Below, one piece after another: positions 1-5,987 of a DNA stretch of 6,921 nt (its first letter is position 1; each line of letters opens with the position of its first letter). The DNA is from CAYXXZ01 sp964469165. GTDB taxonomy: Bacteria; Pseudomonadota; Gammaproteobacteria; Pseudomonadales; Porticoccaceae. The notes beneath the pieces are model-generated. The model was not told the origin of the DNA. It was given only the letters and a program-made list of their open reading frames with translations, and made no database searches. A program made the translations under genes and the position numbers. The DNA lies in contig CAYXXZ010000129.1 in assembly GCA_964469165.1 (NCBI GenBank), positions 1 to 6,921 of the forward strand, given 5' to 3'.

Positions 1-12
1 ACCCAACAGAAG

Positions 13-20
13 AAAGGGGA
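13..20 (+). promoter_or_regulatory. Ribosome binding site of the TonB-dependent receptor
   Basis: AAAGGGGA ends five bases before the ATG at 26 and is the only purine-rich SD-like stretch in the 25 visible upstream bases. The promoter and any regulator lie outside the window. Confidence 0.7.
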
Positions 21-25
21 TTGTC

Positions 26-2203
26 ATGTTTGTAAGGAAAAATTTGCTCACGGCTACTGCGAGCGTCTTCCTCGCAGCTCCACTTGCTGCTAGCGCACAG
101 GTCGCTCTCGAAGAGATTGTCGTAACTGCCCAAAAGCGCTCGGAGAGCCTTCAGGAAGTTCCGATTTCGATCACTGCATTCGGCGCTGGCGAGCTTGAGA
201 AATCAGGCATCGAGTCCTACGACGATCTGGGTCTCGTCACTCCCGGTCTGCAAAGTAGCCGTCAGGTCGGTTCAGCGGTGCCCTACCTGCGCGGCATCGG
301 CGCACAGAGCACCTCCGTTGGCGTGGAAAGCGCGACAGCCATGTATCTCGATGGCGTATACGTCAGCGGCACCGTCGACGGCATCCTGACGCTGAACAAT
401 ATCGAGCGCATCGAGGTCCTGAAAGGCCCACAGGGCACGCTGTTTGGACGCAACACCACGGGTGGTGTGATCCACGTCATCACCAAGGATCCGACCTTTG
501 ATCCGCAACTGCAGGTCGGCGTCAGCGCGGGCAACTACGAAACTTTCAGCGGCAGCCTCTACGGCAGTATCGGCCTGACCGATACCGTTGCCGCGGATCT
601 GAGCGTGATCAGCCGCCGCCAGGGCGAAGGTTGGGGCAAGAACATCACCAACGGCGATGCCGTCGGTTTTGAAGAGTACACCAGCGTCAGAAGCAAGCTG
701 TTGTGGGAAGCCAGTGACGTCACCACCGTCAAGCTCTCGGCACGCTGGTCGGAAAACAACGACGATGTCGGTGTCATCCGCAGCTGCGCCAACAGCGAGT
801 TCGGTTGTGTGGGCAACACTTTCCCGCTCAGCGACCTGAACGATGTGGAAGCGGATGCGACCGGCTATTCCGAGCGCGACTCCTGGGCTTTGAGCGCCCG
901 TGTCGATCACTCGTTCACCAACCTTGATTTCGTCAGCATCAGCTCCTACAAGGAGTCAGACAGCATCCAGTTCTTCGACTTCGATGCGTCTCCCCTGCCG
1001 GTGGCCACCGCTGCCCTCAATCAGGAGAACGAGACGATCACCCAGGAATTCCAGCTGCTGTCCAACGATGACAGCAAGTTTTACAGCTGGATCGTGGGCG
1101 CGTACTACTACAAGGATCAGTGGTCCTACACCCCATTGAAGGTCAATCAGCCCATCAACGGCGCGGGCGTCAACGCTTATTCCACCGTACACACCGAATC
1201 CTACTCTGCGTTTGGTGAAGTGAAATTCCGCCTGAGCGATCTCACCTCGCTGACCCTCGGCGCACGCTGGACCTACGATGACCGGATCCTGAGCGGCACC
1301 ACCGTGATCGAAATGCCGATCGGAAACCCGGCCATGACCCTTCCCTTCGAGAAATCGGAGTCTTGGTCAGAGCCCACCTTCCGCGTGGTTCTGGACCACA
1401 GCTTTACCGATAACCTGCTCGGTTATATCTCCTACAACCGCGGCTTCAAATCCGGTGCTTTCGACTCTGTCGTCTTTGACGGCTTCGCGCCCGATCCTGT
1501 CGAGCCGGAAATTCTCGACGCCTATGAAATCGGTACCAAGGGTGAATTCTTCGACGGCAGACTGCGCCTGAATACCGCGCTCTTCTATTACGACTATGCC
1601 GATATCCAGTTGCAGAAGATCGACGGTTCCGGCGGCGGCGCGGCCAACTCCATTCTGCTGAACGCAGCGGAATCCGAGATCTGGGGCTTTGAGCTGGATG
1701 GCCAGGCTGCCCTCTCCCAGAACTTCACCGCACGTTTCGGTCTGGCTCTGCTCGACACCGAATACTCCGAGTTCGAGGGCTGCCAGATCAACGTTCCCGG
1801 CATTCCTCCGCCCCCGTTTGGCGCATTGGGTGGCGGCAACCTGAGAAGCGAAGGCAATTGCTCCGGCAACGACATGGTGCGTGCACCCGAGCTCACCTAT
1901 AACCTGGGCTTGACCTACGAGCTGCCCACCAACACCGGCATTTACGGTGCGACAGTGATGGCCGCGTACAACGACGGCTTCGAGTGGGAACCCGACAACC
2001 TCCATTCGGAAGGCAGCTATACACTGGTCAACGCTGAACTGTCGTGGATGACACTCGACGAGAAATTTGCCATCAAGCTGTGGGGCAAGAACATCACCGA
2101 CGAGGACTACTCCGTATACACCACGGCAGCCGAAAGCGGCACTGTGGCGGCTGGCGCACCGCCCGCCACCTGGGGTATCACCTTTGATATGAAAGTGTTC
2201 TAA
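26..2203 (+). CDS. TonB-dependent outer-membrane receptor
   Basis: Complete 725-residue TonB-dependent receptor: a plug-and-barrel outer-membrane protein that takes up a ligand using energy from TonB-ExbBD. A signal peptide covers residues 1-24 (basic MFVRK start, hydrophobic core, ASA before the cut). The TonB box EEIVVTAQKR lies at about 29-38. The plug spans about 41-155 and has family motifs PYLRGIGAQ (86-94), IERIEVLKGPQGTLFGRN (126-143) and TTGGVIHVITK (144-154). The remainder is the beta-barrel, ending in aromatic Phe725 (FDMKVF), as expected for BAM-dependent insertion. Cys254/Cys261 and Cys586/Cys612 form two close pairs, probably in surface loops. The start is supported by AAAGGGGA five bases upstream. 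Length is normal for receptors of this subclass, which lack an N-terminal signalling domain. A terminator follows directly. The substrate is unknown: siderophores, sugars and lipidic compounds are all possible. The only neighbours are convergent acyl-CoA dehydrogenases, which weakly hint at a lipidic ligand. Confidence 0.95.
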   Translation: MFVRKNLLTATASVFLAAPLAASAQVALEEIVVTAQKRSESLQEVPISITAFGAGELEKSGIESYDDLGLVTPGLQSSRQVGSAVPYLRGIGAQSTSVGVESATAMYLDGVYVSGTVDGILTLNNIERIEVLKGPQGTLFGRNTTGGVIHVITKDPTFDPQLQVGVSAGNYETFSGSLYGSIGLTDTVAADLSVISRRQGEGWGKNITNGDAVGFEEYTSVRSKLLWEASDVTTVKLSARWSENNDDVGVIRSCANSEFGCVGNTFPLSDLNDVEADATGYSERDSWALSARVDHSFTNLDFVSISSYKESDSIQFFDFDASPLPVATAALNQENETITQEFQLLSNDDSKFYSWIVGAYYYKDQWSYTPLKVNQPINGAGVNAYSTVHTESYSAFGEVKFRLSDLTSLTLGARWTYDDRILSGTTVIEMPIGNPAMTLPFEKSESWSEPTFRVVLDHSFTDNLLGYISYNRGFKSGAFDSVVFDGFAPDPVEPEILDAYEIGTKGEFFDGRLRLNTALFYYDYADIQLQKIDGSGGGAANSILLNAAESEIWGFELDGQAALSQNFTARFGLALLDTEYSEFEGCQINVPGIPPPPFGALGGGNLRSEGNCSGNDMVRAPELTYNLGLTYELPTNTGIYGATVMAAYNDGFEWEPDNLHSEGSYTLVNAELSWMTLDEKFAIKLWGKNITDEDYSVYTTAAESGTVAAGAPPATWGITFDMKVF

Positions 2204-2209
2204 ATACCC

Positions 2210-2272
2210 TGTCGCTCTGCGCGACAACCCAAAAGCCACGGGCACTCAGCGGCCCGTGGCTTTTTTTGTCGC
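2210..2272 (+). promoter_or_regulatory. Alternative hairpin arms around the receptor terminator
   Basis: TGTCGC (2210-2215) can pair with GCGACA (2221-2226), giving a small hairpin just after the stop codon. The same GCGACA (extended to GCGACAA, 2221-2227) can instead pair with TTGTCGC (2266-2272) beyond the T-run, enclosing the terminator. The two pairings are mutually exclusive. Whether this matters in the cell is unknown; it may only stabilise the mRNA 3' end. Confidence 0.4.
2231..2267 (+). terminator. Rho-independent terminator after the TonB-dependent receptor
   Basis: The arms GCCACGGGC (2235-2243) and GCCCGTGGC (2252-2260) pair perfectly. They are extended by AAAA (2231-2234) against the start of a seven-T run (2261-2267). 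The stem is GC-rich with an eight-base loop. It begins 27 bases after the receptor stop codon. On the minus strand only four Ts follow, so it could act weakly in the other direction for the dehydrogenase transcript, but the plus direction is clearly favoured. Confidence 0.92.
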
Positions 2273-2273
2273 G

Positions 2274-2301
2274 GTGTAAGCTGTAAGCCATAAGCTTTAA
2301 G
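2274..2301 (+). repeat. Four tandem heptamers, consensus NNNTAAG
   Basis: The units gtgtaag, ctgtaag, ccataag and ctttaag follow each other without gaps, sharing TAAG at a period of seven bases. A related run (ctgtaag, ccgtaag, cttcaag) is at 6302-6322. It forms the left end of the dispersed repeat described separately. Confidence 0.75.
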
Positions 2302-2343
2302 CAGGCGCACGGCGAGAACGGAGCCCTGCCAACGTTCACCTTA

Positions 2344-2516
2344 GCGCTCGTTCTGGTACAGAGAGCCTCAACGGCCCTCGGACCACCACCCCGTTCTTGC
2401 GTGAAACGCGCAACGTAAAACCGTGTAGGAGCCTGCCTGCAGGCGACACAACATCGTGATACACAACAGGGTCACCCGCAGGCAGGCTTCTACAAAGGGC
2501 GTTGAAAGGCATGTCT
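2344..2516. mobile_element. Segment inserted into repeat copy 1, carrying a REPIN
   Basis: This stretch is missing from the otherwise collinear copy at 6300-6398. It is flanked by the direct repeat CTTA (2340-2343 and 2517-2520), extendable to an imperfect 11-mer (2340-2350 versus 2517-2527, 9 of 11 identical). That resembles target-site duplication. It contains the inverted REP pair at 2424-2494 plus about 80 bases to the left and 22 to the right with no recognisable feature. It encodes no transposase, so any mobility would be in trans. Deletion from copy 2 is less likely, because copy 2 has the intact palindrome. Confidence 0.5.
2424..2494. repeat. REPIN/BIME: two inverted REP-like sequences
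   Basis: Two 24-base sequences, 2424-2447 and 2471-2494, are inverted copies of each other with three mismatches, separated by 23 bases. Each has the plan of REP elements mobilised by RAYT (TnpA-REP) transposases: a GTAG head (2425-2428 in the left copy), two bases, then a short hairpin. In the left copy the hairpin is GCCTGC (2431-2436), CT, GCAGGC (2439-2444). The pair as a whole can fold into a long stem. The position, between convergent genes, is typical of such elements. No RAYT gene is in the window. Confidence 0.78.
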
Positions 2517-2554
2517 CTTACAGCTCGACGACAACCCGCAGCCCATATTTCTGA

Positions 2555-2607
2555 CTTATGCCGGCGCACGAACCCGGCAAAGATAGCGCCTTCGCCGCTA
2601 CGCGGAT
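2555..2607. other. Intergenic remainder before the dehydrogenase stop codon
   Basis: With the repeats to its left, this completes the roughly 400-base gene-free interval between the convergent receptor and dehydrogenase genes. I see no terminator with a T-run for the minus-strand transcript. The only structure is a weak five-base stem, TAGCG (2584-2588) with CGCTA (2596-2600). Confidence 0.5.
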
Positions 2608-3795
2608 CTATTTCGCTCTCGGCAAGCCAAGACCGCGCTGCGCAACCACATCGCGCAACACTTCGTTGGCGCCGATACCGAGACGGGTCGGCGGCCCCCG
2701 GCGATAGAGGTGTTCGATATCGCCCTGAACCGGTGCCTCGGGATCATCGTTATTGAGCAGACCCGGCAAACCCAATACCTGCATGGCAAAGTCCGCCATC
2801 CGGGTACGCAATTCGGACGTGAAAATCTTGAGCCCGAGCGCTTCGGTATCCGGCTGCTCGCCGGCATCGACGCGGCTGGCGATATCGATGCTCATCAGAT
2901 CGGCAAGCTCGAGATCGGTTTCGATCTTCGCCAGACCGAGAGCCACCTCGGGACGGGACGCCAGTACCTGCCCTTCAAATGAGGTGGTTCGACAGTGCTC
3001 GATCAGGTTGTCCATGATCATGCGCAGACCATTGGCGAAGCCCGCGAAGGCGCGCTCTCCCCCCACGGCCCCCATGACGGTGGCCCAGCCTTTATCCATC
3101 TCGCCGATCAGATAGTTCTCTGGGATGCGAACGTCGCTGAAGAACACATCATTGAACATGTGATCACCCCAGCTCGGAACCTGCTGCACCTCGACCCCGG
3201 GGGCATCGAGCGGAACGATGAACATGGATAGCCCCTTGTGGCGACCACCCGGCTCACCGGTGCGCGCCAGCAACCAGATATGGGACGAGGTGTGCCCGCG
3301 ACTGTTCCAGGACTTCATACCGTTGATCACCCACTCATCGCCATCTCTTACCGCTTTGGTGCGCAACGCCGCCAGGTCGCTGCCCGCCGAAGGTTCCGAA
3401 TAGCCGATGGAAACGGTGACTTCCGTGGTGGCCAGCTTGTCGAGCCACATGGCCTTGTTCTCTTCCGTGCCGGCGCGGGCCAGCGTGGGAATGACGGACA
3501 CCGTGGTAGCCCGCATGAAACGCGGCGCATTGGCGTAGTCGAGTTCGCTGAGCAGGATGTAGCGCTCGATGGCCGTCAGTGATTTGGCACCCGATTCCGG
3601 CGGCAGATCCAGCACCTGCCAACCCTTGTCCGCCATTTTTTGTTCGAACTCGCGGATCTCGTCGGTCCAGACCTCATCCTTTCGCGCCTCGCCTTCGATA
3701 AGGCCGGACGTGATGCTCTCCGGGAGATTTTCTGCCAGAAATGCGCGCACGTCCCGCTGAAAGGTCTTCTGTTCTTCAGTCCAATCAAAATTCAT
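2608..3795 (-). CDS. Acyl-CoA dehydrogenase, subunit with candidate catalytic Glu
   Basis: Complete 395-residue FAD-dependent acyl-CoA dehydrogenase, which introduces the alpha-beta double bond in an acyl-CoA and passes electrons to ETF. Order: helical N-domain (about 1-125), beta-domain with the family signature GYSEPSAGSD (131-140) and WVINGMKSWNS (155-165), substrate/FAD segment DVRIPENYLIGEMDKGW (221-237), then the C-terminal helical domain ending QRGLGLPRAK. The length is typical of FadE-type enzymes. The MCAD catalytic Glu in YEGT is not present (the region reads RLGIGANEV). Glu247 in GGERAF falls where isovaleryl- and long-chain dehydrogenases have their base, so it is the candidate. 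GAGG lies about seven bases upstream of this ATG; a second ATG at 3800 is out of frame. It follows the partner dehydrogenase by 54 bases on the same strand, so co-transcription is likely. The style recalls steroid side-chain and pimeloyl-CoA dehydrogenases; the substrate is not determined. Confidence 0.93.
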   Translation of the reverse strand: MNFDWTEEQKTFQRDVRAFLAENLPESITSGLIEGEARKDEVWTDEIREFEQKMADKGWQVLDLPPESGAKSLTAIERYILLSELDYANAPRFMRATTVSVIPTLARAGTEENKAMWLDKLATTEVTVSIGYSEPSAGSDLAALRTKAVRDGDEWVINGMKSWNSRGHTSSHIWLLARTGEPGGRHKGLSMFIVPLDAPGVEVQQVPSWGDHMFNDVFFSDVRIPENYLIGEMDKGWATVMGAVGGERAFAGFANGLRMIMDNLIEHCRTTSFEGQVLASRPEVALGLAKIETDLELADLMSIDIASRVDAGEQPDTEALGLKIFTSELRTRMADFAMQVLGLPGLLNNDDPEAPVQGDIEHLYRRGPPTRLGIGANEVLRDVVAQRGLGLPRAK

Positions 3796-3849
3796 GTCAT
3801 GTCCTCACATTTTCGCCCAAGGCGACAAATTCGTTCCCAGCCGTTGGCA

Positions 3850-4785
3850 TCAAAGGCCCATCAGCGTGGCGACCCGACGCAAATGGCTGTTGCGCGTGCC
3901 ATGCCATACATCCGTCACCTTGGCGCGCTCCGTCCACAGATAGAGTCCCGTCTCACGGGCGTAGCCCATGGAGCCCCATACCTGTTGCGCGGTGATGGTG
4001 GCATTCACATAGCCCTCGCCCAACATGGTCTTGGCCATGGATATCGCCCGCGCCGCGGGGCGGCCTTCGCTGACGAGAAAAAGCGCCTTGAGCGCCGCCA
4101 CCCTGGCGCCATCGAGATGAATTGCGATATCGGCAAGCATGTGCTGCACAGACTGATTGGCGCCAATCGGACGTCCGAATTGTTCGCGCTCCTTCACGTA
4201 GGCGACGGTACGATTGAGAACCGCATTGATGCCACCCACCATTTCCATGCACTGCAGCGCGGTGGCCTTTTCCACCACCCCGGTGTAGATGTCGAGTGTC
4301 GACGCGATGGCGTCTTCTCCGCCAAGCAATGCGCTATAGGGCACGGCCAGATCGTCGAGATCGATACTTGAAAGCGGGATGTTGCCGAAGGCGTGGTTGG
4401 CCCGTATCCGGCCCTGCAGTTGCTGCGCGTCGACGGCGAACACGCCCCAGCCCGTGTATTCGCTGACATCGTGAATCCTGGCGAGCACCAGCACCAGCCC
4501 GGCAGTCGCCGCATCCGCGACAAACGCCTTGCCGCCTTTCAGCACCCAGGTATCACCCACGCGCGTGGCCTTGCTCTTGAAGAGCCGGAACTCCTCCACA
4601 GCATGAGCTTCACCCTGCGCCACCGTGGCAAGAGTCTTGCCCGCGATGACTGCGCTCAGCAAGCTCAGCTTCTGTTCTTCGCTGCCGAGGGCATCGATCA
4701 CCAAAGCGGCGAATACGCTGCTGTAAAAGCTGCTCGGCACCAGATATTCGCCCGATGCGCGGTAGACCAGACCAAGATCGATCAG
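3850..4785 (-). CDS. Acyl-CoA dehydrogenase, partner subunit (5' end lost in gap)
   Basis: Partial gene; 311 residues are visible and the frame stays open into the run of Ns. The visible part starts LIDLGLVYRASGEYLVP, the end of the helical N-domain, so roughly 50-70 N-terminal residues are missing. A GTG at 4740 is not the start, because family-like sequence continues upstream of it. The beta-domain (VLKGGKAFVADA) is divergent and lacks the SEPxAGSD signature, having GEAHAVEEF near that position. The C-terminal domain is classical: VAYVKEREQFGRPIG, SVQHMLADIA and QVWGSMGYA. At the MCAD catalytic position it reads WHGT instead of YEGT (His codon 3901-3903), and at the alternative helix-G position it has Ala (codon 4264-4266). 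It therefore probably lacks its own catalytic base and acts as the non-catalytic subunit of a heteromer with the downstream dehydrogenase. That role is inference. Confidence 0.88.
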   Translation of the reverse strand: MIDLGLVYRASGEYLVPSSFYSSVFAALVIDALGSEEQKLSLLSAVIAGKTLATVAQGEAHAVEEFRLFKSKATRVGDTWVLKGGKAFVADAATAGLVLVLARIHDVSEYTGWGVFAVDAQQLQGRIRANHAFGNIPLSSIDLDDLAVPYSALLGGEDAIASTLDIYTGVVEKATALQCMEMVGGINAVLNRTVAYVKEREQFGRPIGANQSVQHMLADIAIHLDGARVAALKALFLVSEGRPAARAISMAKTMLGEGYVNATITAQQVWGSMGYARETGLYLWTERAKVTDVWHGTRNSHLRRVATLMGL

Positions 4786-4885
4786 NNNNNNNNNNNNNNN
4801 NNNNNNNNNNNNNNNNNNNNNNNNNNNNNNNNNNNNNNNNNNNNNNNNNNNNNNNNNNNNNNNNNNNNNNNNNNNNNNNNNNNNN
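4786..4885. other. Assembly gap of exactly 100 N
   Basis: One hundred Ns, the usual placeholder for a scaffold gap of unknown size. It removes the start of the partner dehydrogenase and whatever lies between it and the comEA stop. The five bases ATCAG occur on both sides of the gap, too short to show an overlap. Adjacency of the dehydrogenases to comEA is therefore known only through scaffolding. Confidence 0.97.
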
Positions 4886-4886
4886 A

Positions 4887-5207
4887 TCAGAAGCGGATTC
4901 GCGAAGCGTTTCTTTCAAGGGTTTTCTCACCCACGCCTTTCACCTTGCCCAGGTCTTCCAGTGACGTGAAGGGCCCGTGCTGGTCCCGATAGGCGACGAT
5001 GGCTTCGGCCTTGGCGGCACCGATACCGTGCAAGGCTTCGGCGATATCGGACGCCGATGCCTTGTTGATATCGATGGTTGCAGACGTCTCAGCCGTGTTC
5101 GCTGTCGGCGTCGGATCTGCGGCGCTGGCAAAACCGTGCCAACCTGCGAGGGAAAACACCAGAGTGATAAACAGAAGGGTATTGCGGAACGATAGACGGT
5201 TGTCCAT
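4887..5207 (-). CDS. comEA: ComEA-family secreted helix-hairpin-helix DNA-binding protein
   Basis: Complete 106-residue protein. Residues 1-29 are a signal peptide (hydrophobic LLFITLVFSLAGW, ending in ASA). A low-complexity Thr/Ala linker covers about 30-44. A ComEA-type (HhH)2 domain covers 45-104, starting with the hallmark DINKAS, with hairpins HGIGAAKA (60-67) and KGVGEKTL (90-97) and the conserved YRDQHGPFTSLEDL between them. In naturally competent gammaproteobacteria, short soluble ComEA binds incoming double-stranded DNA in the periplasm and helps pull it through the outer membrane. Many non-transforming species keep homologues, so the role here is unproven. An AAGGAAG ribosome binding site lies six bases before the ATG. 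The gene follows pyrF by 55 bases and is probably in its operon. Its stop codon is one base from the assembly gap. Confidence 0.9.
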   Translation of the reverse strand: MDNRLSFRNTLLFITLVFSLAGWHGFASAADPTPTANTAETSATIDINKASASDIAEALHGIGAAKAEAIVAYRDQHGPFTSLEDLGKVKGVGEKTLERNASRIRF

Positions 5208-5212
5208 AACAT

Positions 5213-5245
5213 GCTTCCTTGTGTGTTGATGTTGCTCCTTGTGTG
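5213..5245 (-). promoter_or_regulatory. Duplicated Shine-Dalgarno-like motif before comEA
   Basis: Read on the minus strand, CACACAAGGAGC (5245 to 5234) is followed by CACACAAGGAAGC (5225 to 5213). Only the second is correctly spaced from the comEA ATG. The first has the stronger SD core but no start codon at a useful distance. Confidence 0.55.
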
Positions 5246-5262
5246 AACCCCATGTTCACGAC

Positions 5263-5970
5263 TCAATGATTGCCAACTTCCCGCAAAATTTCAAGCAGTG
5301 CGTGATGCGGATTTTCCGCTGCCGTGATCGGCCTGCCTATCACCAGATGCGTACTGCCTGCCGCAAGGGCCTGCGACGGGGTCATGATGCGCTGCTGGTC
5401 GTCGCGCGCGCTCGCCGCCGGGCGAATGCCCGGTGTGACACGCAAAAAATCATCGCCCAGGTCGCGGCCGATGGCACCGGCCTCGTGAGCCGAACAGACC
5501 ACGCCGTGCAAGCCCGACTCGTGCGCCAGACGCGCGAGTCTCGTGACATGATCGGCGATGGCACCCTGCACGCCAAGTTCTGCGAAATCATCCTGCCCCA
5601 TGCTGGTCAACACAGTGACGGCAATCAGCAACGTGGGCGCTCCCATGGTACGCAACTGGCGCGCTGCGGCTTCCATCATCTTGCGTCCGCCGGACGCATG
5701 GACATTGACCATCCACACACCCAGGTCGGCGGCGGCGGCAACCGCCTTGGCTGTGGTATTGGGAATGTCGTGAAACTTGAGATCGAGAAACACCTCGAAG
5801 CCGCGCCCGCTCAGCTGCTCGACGAAGGCGGGGCCAGCTCGGGTGAACAACTCCTTGCCCACCTTGAGGCGGCACAACGCCGGATCGAGCTGGTCGACGA
5901 GCGCCAGCGCCGCAGCGCTGTTGTCGTAGTCGAGGGCGACGATGACGGGGGATGATGTCTCGCTGGTCAC
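5263..5970 (-). CDS. pyrF: Orotidine 5'-phosphate decarboxylase
   Basis: PyrF converts OMP to UMP, the last step of de novo pyrimidine synthesis, in the cytoplasm. From the GTG at 5970 the protein is 235 residues, the normal bacterial length. A TIM barrel is expected. Visible active-site elements are Asp14 (VALDYD), Lys36 (RLKVGKE), the catalytic motif DLKFHDIPNT with Asp63, Lys65 and Asp68, and the C-terminal phosphate-binding VTPGIRP and VIGRPIT. The start is set by a strong GGGAGGAG five bases upstream and by homology beginning at SPVIVALDYD. The frame stays open as far as an ATG at 6372, but that would overlap lapA on the same strand and add 134 unrelated residues. It lies 17 bases after lapA and 55 bases before comEA, so one operon is likely. 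Confidence 0.96.
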   Translation of the reverse strand: MTSETSSPVIVALDYDNSAAALALVDQLDPALCRLKVGKELFTRAGPAFVEQLSGRGFEVFLDLKFHDIPNTTAKAVAAAADLGVWMVNVHASGGRKMMEAAARQLRTMGAPTLLIAVTVLTSMGQDDFAELGVQGAIADHVTRLARLAHESGLHGVVCSAHEAGAIGRDLGDDFLRVTPGIRPAASARDDQQRIMTPSQALAAGSTHLVIGRPITAAENPHHALLEILREVGNH

Positions 5971-5975
5971 GGATG

Positions 5976-5983
5976 CTCCTCCC
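5976..5983 (-). promoter_or_regulatory. Ribosome binding site fixing the pyrF GTG start
   Basis: GGGAGGAG on the minus strand lies five bases before the GTG at 5970. It sits in the 17-base gap between the lapA stop and pyrF. It decides in favour of the GTG start over the much longer open frame. Confidence 0.85.
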
Positions 5984-5987
5984 GGTG

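Larger units (their letters stand above)
2279..2554 (+). repeat. Dispersed palindromic repeat, copy 1 (interrupted)
   Basis: Bases 2280-2342 align without gaps to 6301-6363, and 2517-2554 align without gaps to 6361-6398 (31 of 38 identical by eye). About 174 bases absent from copy 2 lie between the two blocks. The left arm AGCTGTAAG (2279-2287) is perfectly complementary to CTTACAGCT (2517-2525), which lies beyond the extra segment. This indicates one element split by a later insertion. No coding capacity. The family is not one I can name. Confidence 0.7.

Noticed and set aside
272..910. A 212-residue minus-strand open frame
   Set aside because: Antisense shadow of the receptor plug domain, which has clear family motifs on the plus strand.
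1367..2245. A 292-residue minus-strand open frame
   Set aside because: It is the antisense shadow of the TonB-dependent receptor, with no recognisable domain and running into the terminator region.
2424..2494. A CRISPR-like or terminator interpretation of the paired repeats
   Set aside because: There are only two units, inverted rather than direct, and no T-run follows; the REP pair explanation fits better.
2336..2569. A 77-residue minus-strand open frame
   Set aside because: Lies inside the repeat and REPIN region; segments such as RSLPAGD and SPAGRLLH are translated REP sequence.
2502..2756. An 84-residue plus-strand open frame
   Set aside because: Starts in the repeat and runs antisense into the dehydrogenase C-terminus; no family resemblance.
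3640..4371. A 243-residue plus-strand open frame
   Set aside because: Runs antisense across both dehydrogenases and their spacer, and its translation resembles no family.
3850..4740. GTG at 4740 as the start of the partner dehydrogenase
   Set aside because: Family-like sequence (GLVYRASGEYLV) continues in frame upstream to the gap, so the true start is lost in the Ns.
4393..4992. A plus-strand open frame spanning the gap
   Set aside because: It exists only because Ns carry no stop codons; both sides are antisense to real genes.
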